DNA from: Dehalococcoidia bacterium UBA5627
Lineage (GTDB): Bacteria; Chloroflexota; Dehalococcoidia; Dehalococcoidales; UBA5627
Direction: 5' to 3'
Length of the DNA: 12,176 nt
Assembly (NCBI GenBank): GCA_002421585.1
Contig: DIKD01000017.1
Coordinates: 1-12,176, forward strand
Shown: piece after piece, positions 11,762 to 12,176 of the stretch
Layout: every line of letters begins with the position of its first letter
Numbering within the stretch: the first letter of the stretch is position 1
Notes under the pieces: generated by a model
The model's input: only the letters and a program-made list of their open reading frames with translations
Told to the model about the DNA's origin: nothing
Database searches by the model: none
Translations under genes and position numbers: made by a program

Positions 11762-12121
11762 TCAATGCAATCGTTCTCTTACAACCATATCGATTGTTTC
11801 GCATACCCCATTGAAATTTTTATTTATATCGATATTGGTAAACCTTAGCACCTTTAACCCGAGGCTGTTCAGATATTCTGTACGGTCTTTGTCGTAAATT
11901 ATTTCATTGTCTTCATAATGTTGCGAACCGTCTATTTCGATTACCAGTTTTGCCTTATCGCAATAAAAATCGACGATGTAGTTGCCTATGACTTTTTGAC
12001 GATTAAATTGCATAGTATAAGTTTTAAGAAAATCATGCCAGAGATGCCGCTCTTCTTTGGTCATGCTTTTACGCAAATTCTGTGCGTTTGATTTTAAGTT
12101 ATTGTTTTTAGGAAGGTTCAT
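11762..12121 (-). CDS. DUF559 domain (Vsr-like) putative endonuclease
   Basis: A 119-residue single-domain DUF559 protein. The domain has the PD-(D/E)XK fold related to very-short-patch-repair (Vsr) endonucleases and type II restriction enzymes. Its activity is mostly unproven. Visible signatures are SMTKEERHLWHDFLK (19-33), QFNRQKVIGNYIVDFYC (38-54) with D51, LVIEIDGSQHYE (59-70) with E62, D64 and H68, DKDRTEYLNSLG (77-88), and VLRFTN (91-96). D51, E62 and D64 are the expected metal-binding residues. The length is normal for the stand-alone form. ATG at 12121 has GAGGAG 5 bases upstream. It lies upstream of proA on the same strand, but 134 bases with repeats and a proA -10 separate them, so joint transcription is doubtful. 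Confidence 0.9.
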   Translation of the reverse strand: MNLPKNNNLKSNAQNLRKSMTKEERHLWHDFLKTYTMQFNRQKVIGNYIVDFYCDKAKLVIEIDGSQHYEDNEIIYDKDRTEYLNSLGLKVLRFTNIDINKNFNGVCETIDMVVRERLH

Positions 12122-12176
12122 AACTACTCCTCAATAGAAGAACGAAATAAGCCAGGCTGTCCGAAAATCATTAGTC

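Noticed and set aside
12122..12176. Right edge beyond the DUF559 gene
   Set aside because: Only the GAGGAG ribosome site of the DUF559 gene is recognisable; no further gene, promoter or terminator can be supported in these 55 bases.

Overview
The window looks like a chromosomal segment of an anaerobic bacterium, most likely a member of the Chloroflexota class Dehalococcoidia. This assignment is an inference. It rests on a bacterial translin gene set between a ThiD2-ThiE fusion and a K+-dependent membrane pyrophosphatase, on TTG starts for several genes, and on palindromic repeats (GTTCG...CGAAC and TCATTCTG...GAAGAATCC types) that I recall as common in such genomes. No rRNA, tRNA, transposase, integrase, phage gene or CRISPR array is visible.

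Left part (1-1812): a possible 3' end of an unknown gene is followed by rnhB (RNase HII) and yraN, which overlap by 4 nt. About 620 bp of non-coding DNA follow, filled with decayed palindromic repeats and a 23-bp tandem repeat. Next come a minus-strand lipoprotein gene (1813-2703) with a YycI/PepSY-like look and, divergent from it, a tight plus-strand operon: thiD2-thiE fusion, translin-family protein, hppA. The first two genes overlap by 8 nt and the last two are 1 nt apart. A minus-strand metallo-beta-lactamase-fold hydrolase converges on hppA with only 4 nt between the stop codons.

Right part (7420-10101): ccs1 (ResB) and ccsA encode the two core membrane proteins of System II cytochrome c maturation, which carry heme across the membrane and attach it to CXXCH motifs. 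Just downstream, with its own promoter-like sequence and Shine-Dalgarno, is a small class I cytochrome c lipoprotein gene. It is intact from signal peptide to C-terminus except for one in-frame TAA exactly between the two heme-binding cysteines (C-T-stop-C-H). This substrate-like gene beside its own maturation machinery, broken at the attachment site, is the most striking observation in the window.

The right end is on the minus strand: a DUF559 (Vsr-like fold) nuclease gene, then proA (gamma-glutamyl phosphate reductase, proline synthesis), then an 87-codon unrecognised ORF that starts inside the proA 3' end and converges on the cytochrome gene.

The window reads as housekeeping metabolism plus an electron-transport module, not as a defence or mobile island. 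I see no wholly new multi-gene system. The best leads are the interrupted cytochrome, the translin-pyrophosphatase-thiamin operon, a predicted leaderless start for ccs1, and the repeat-rich spacer.
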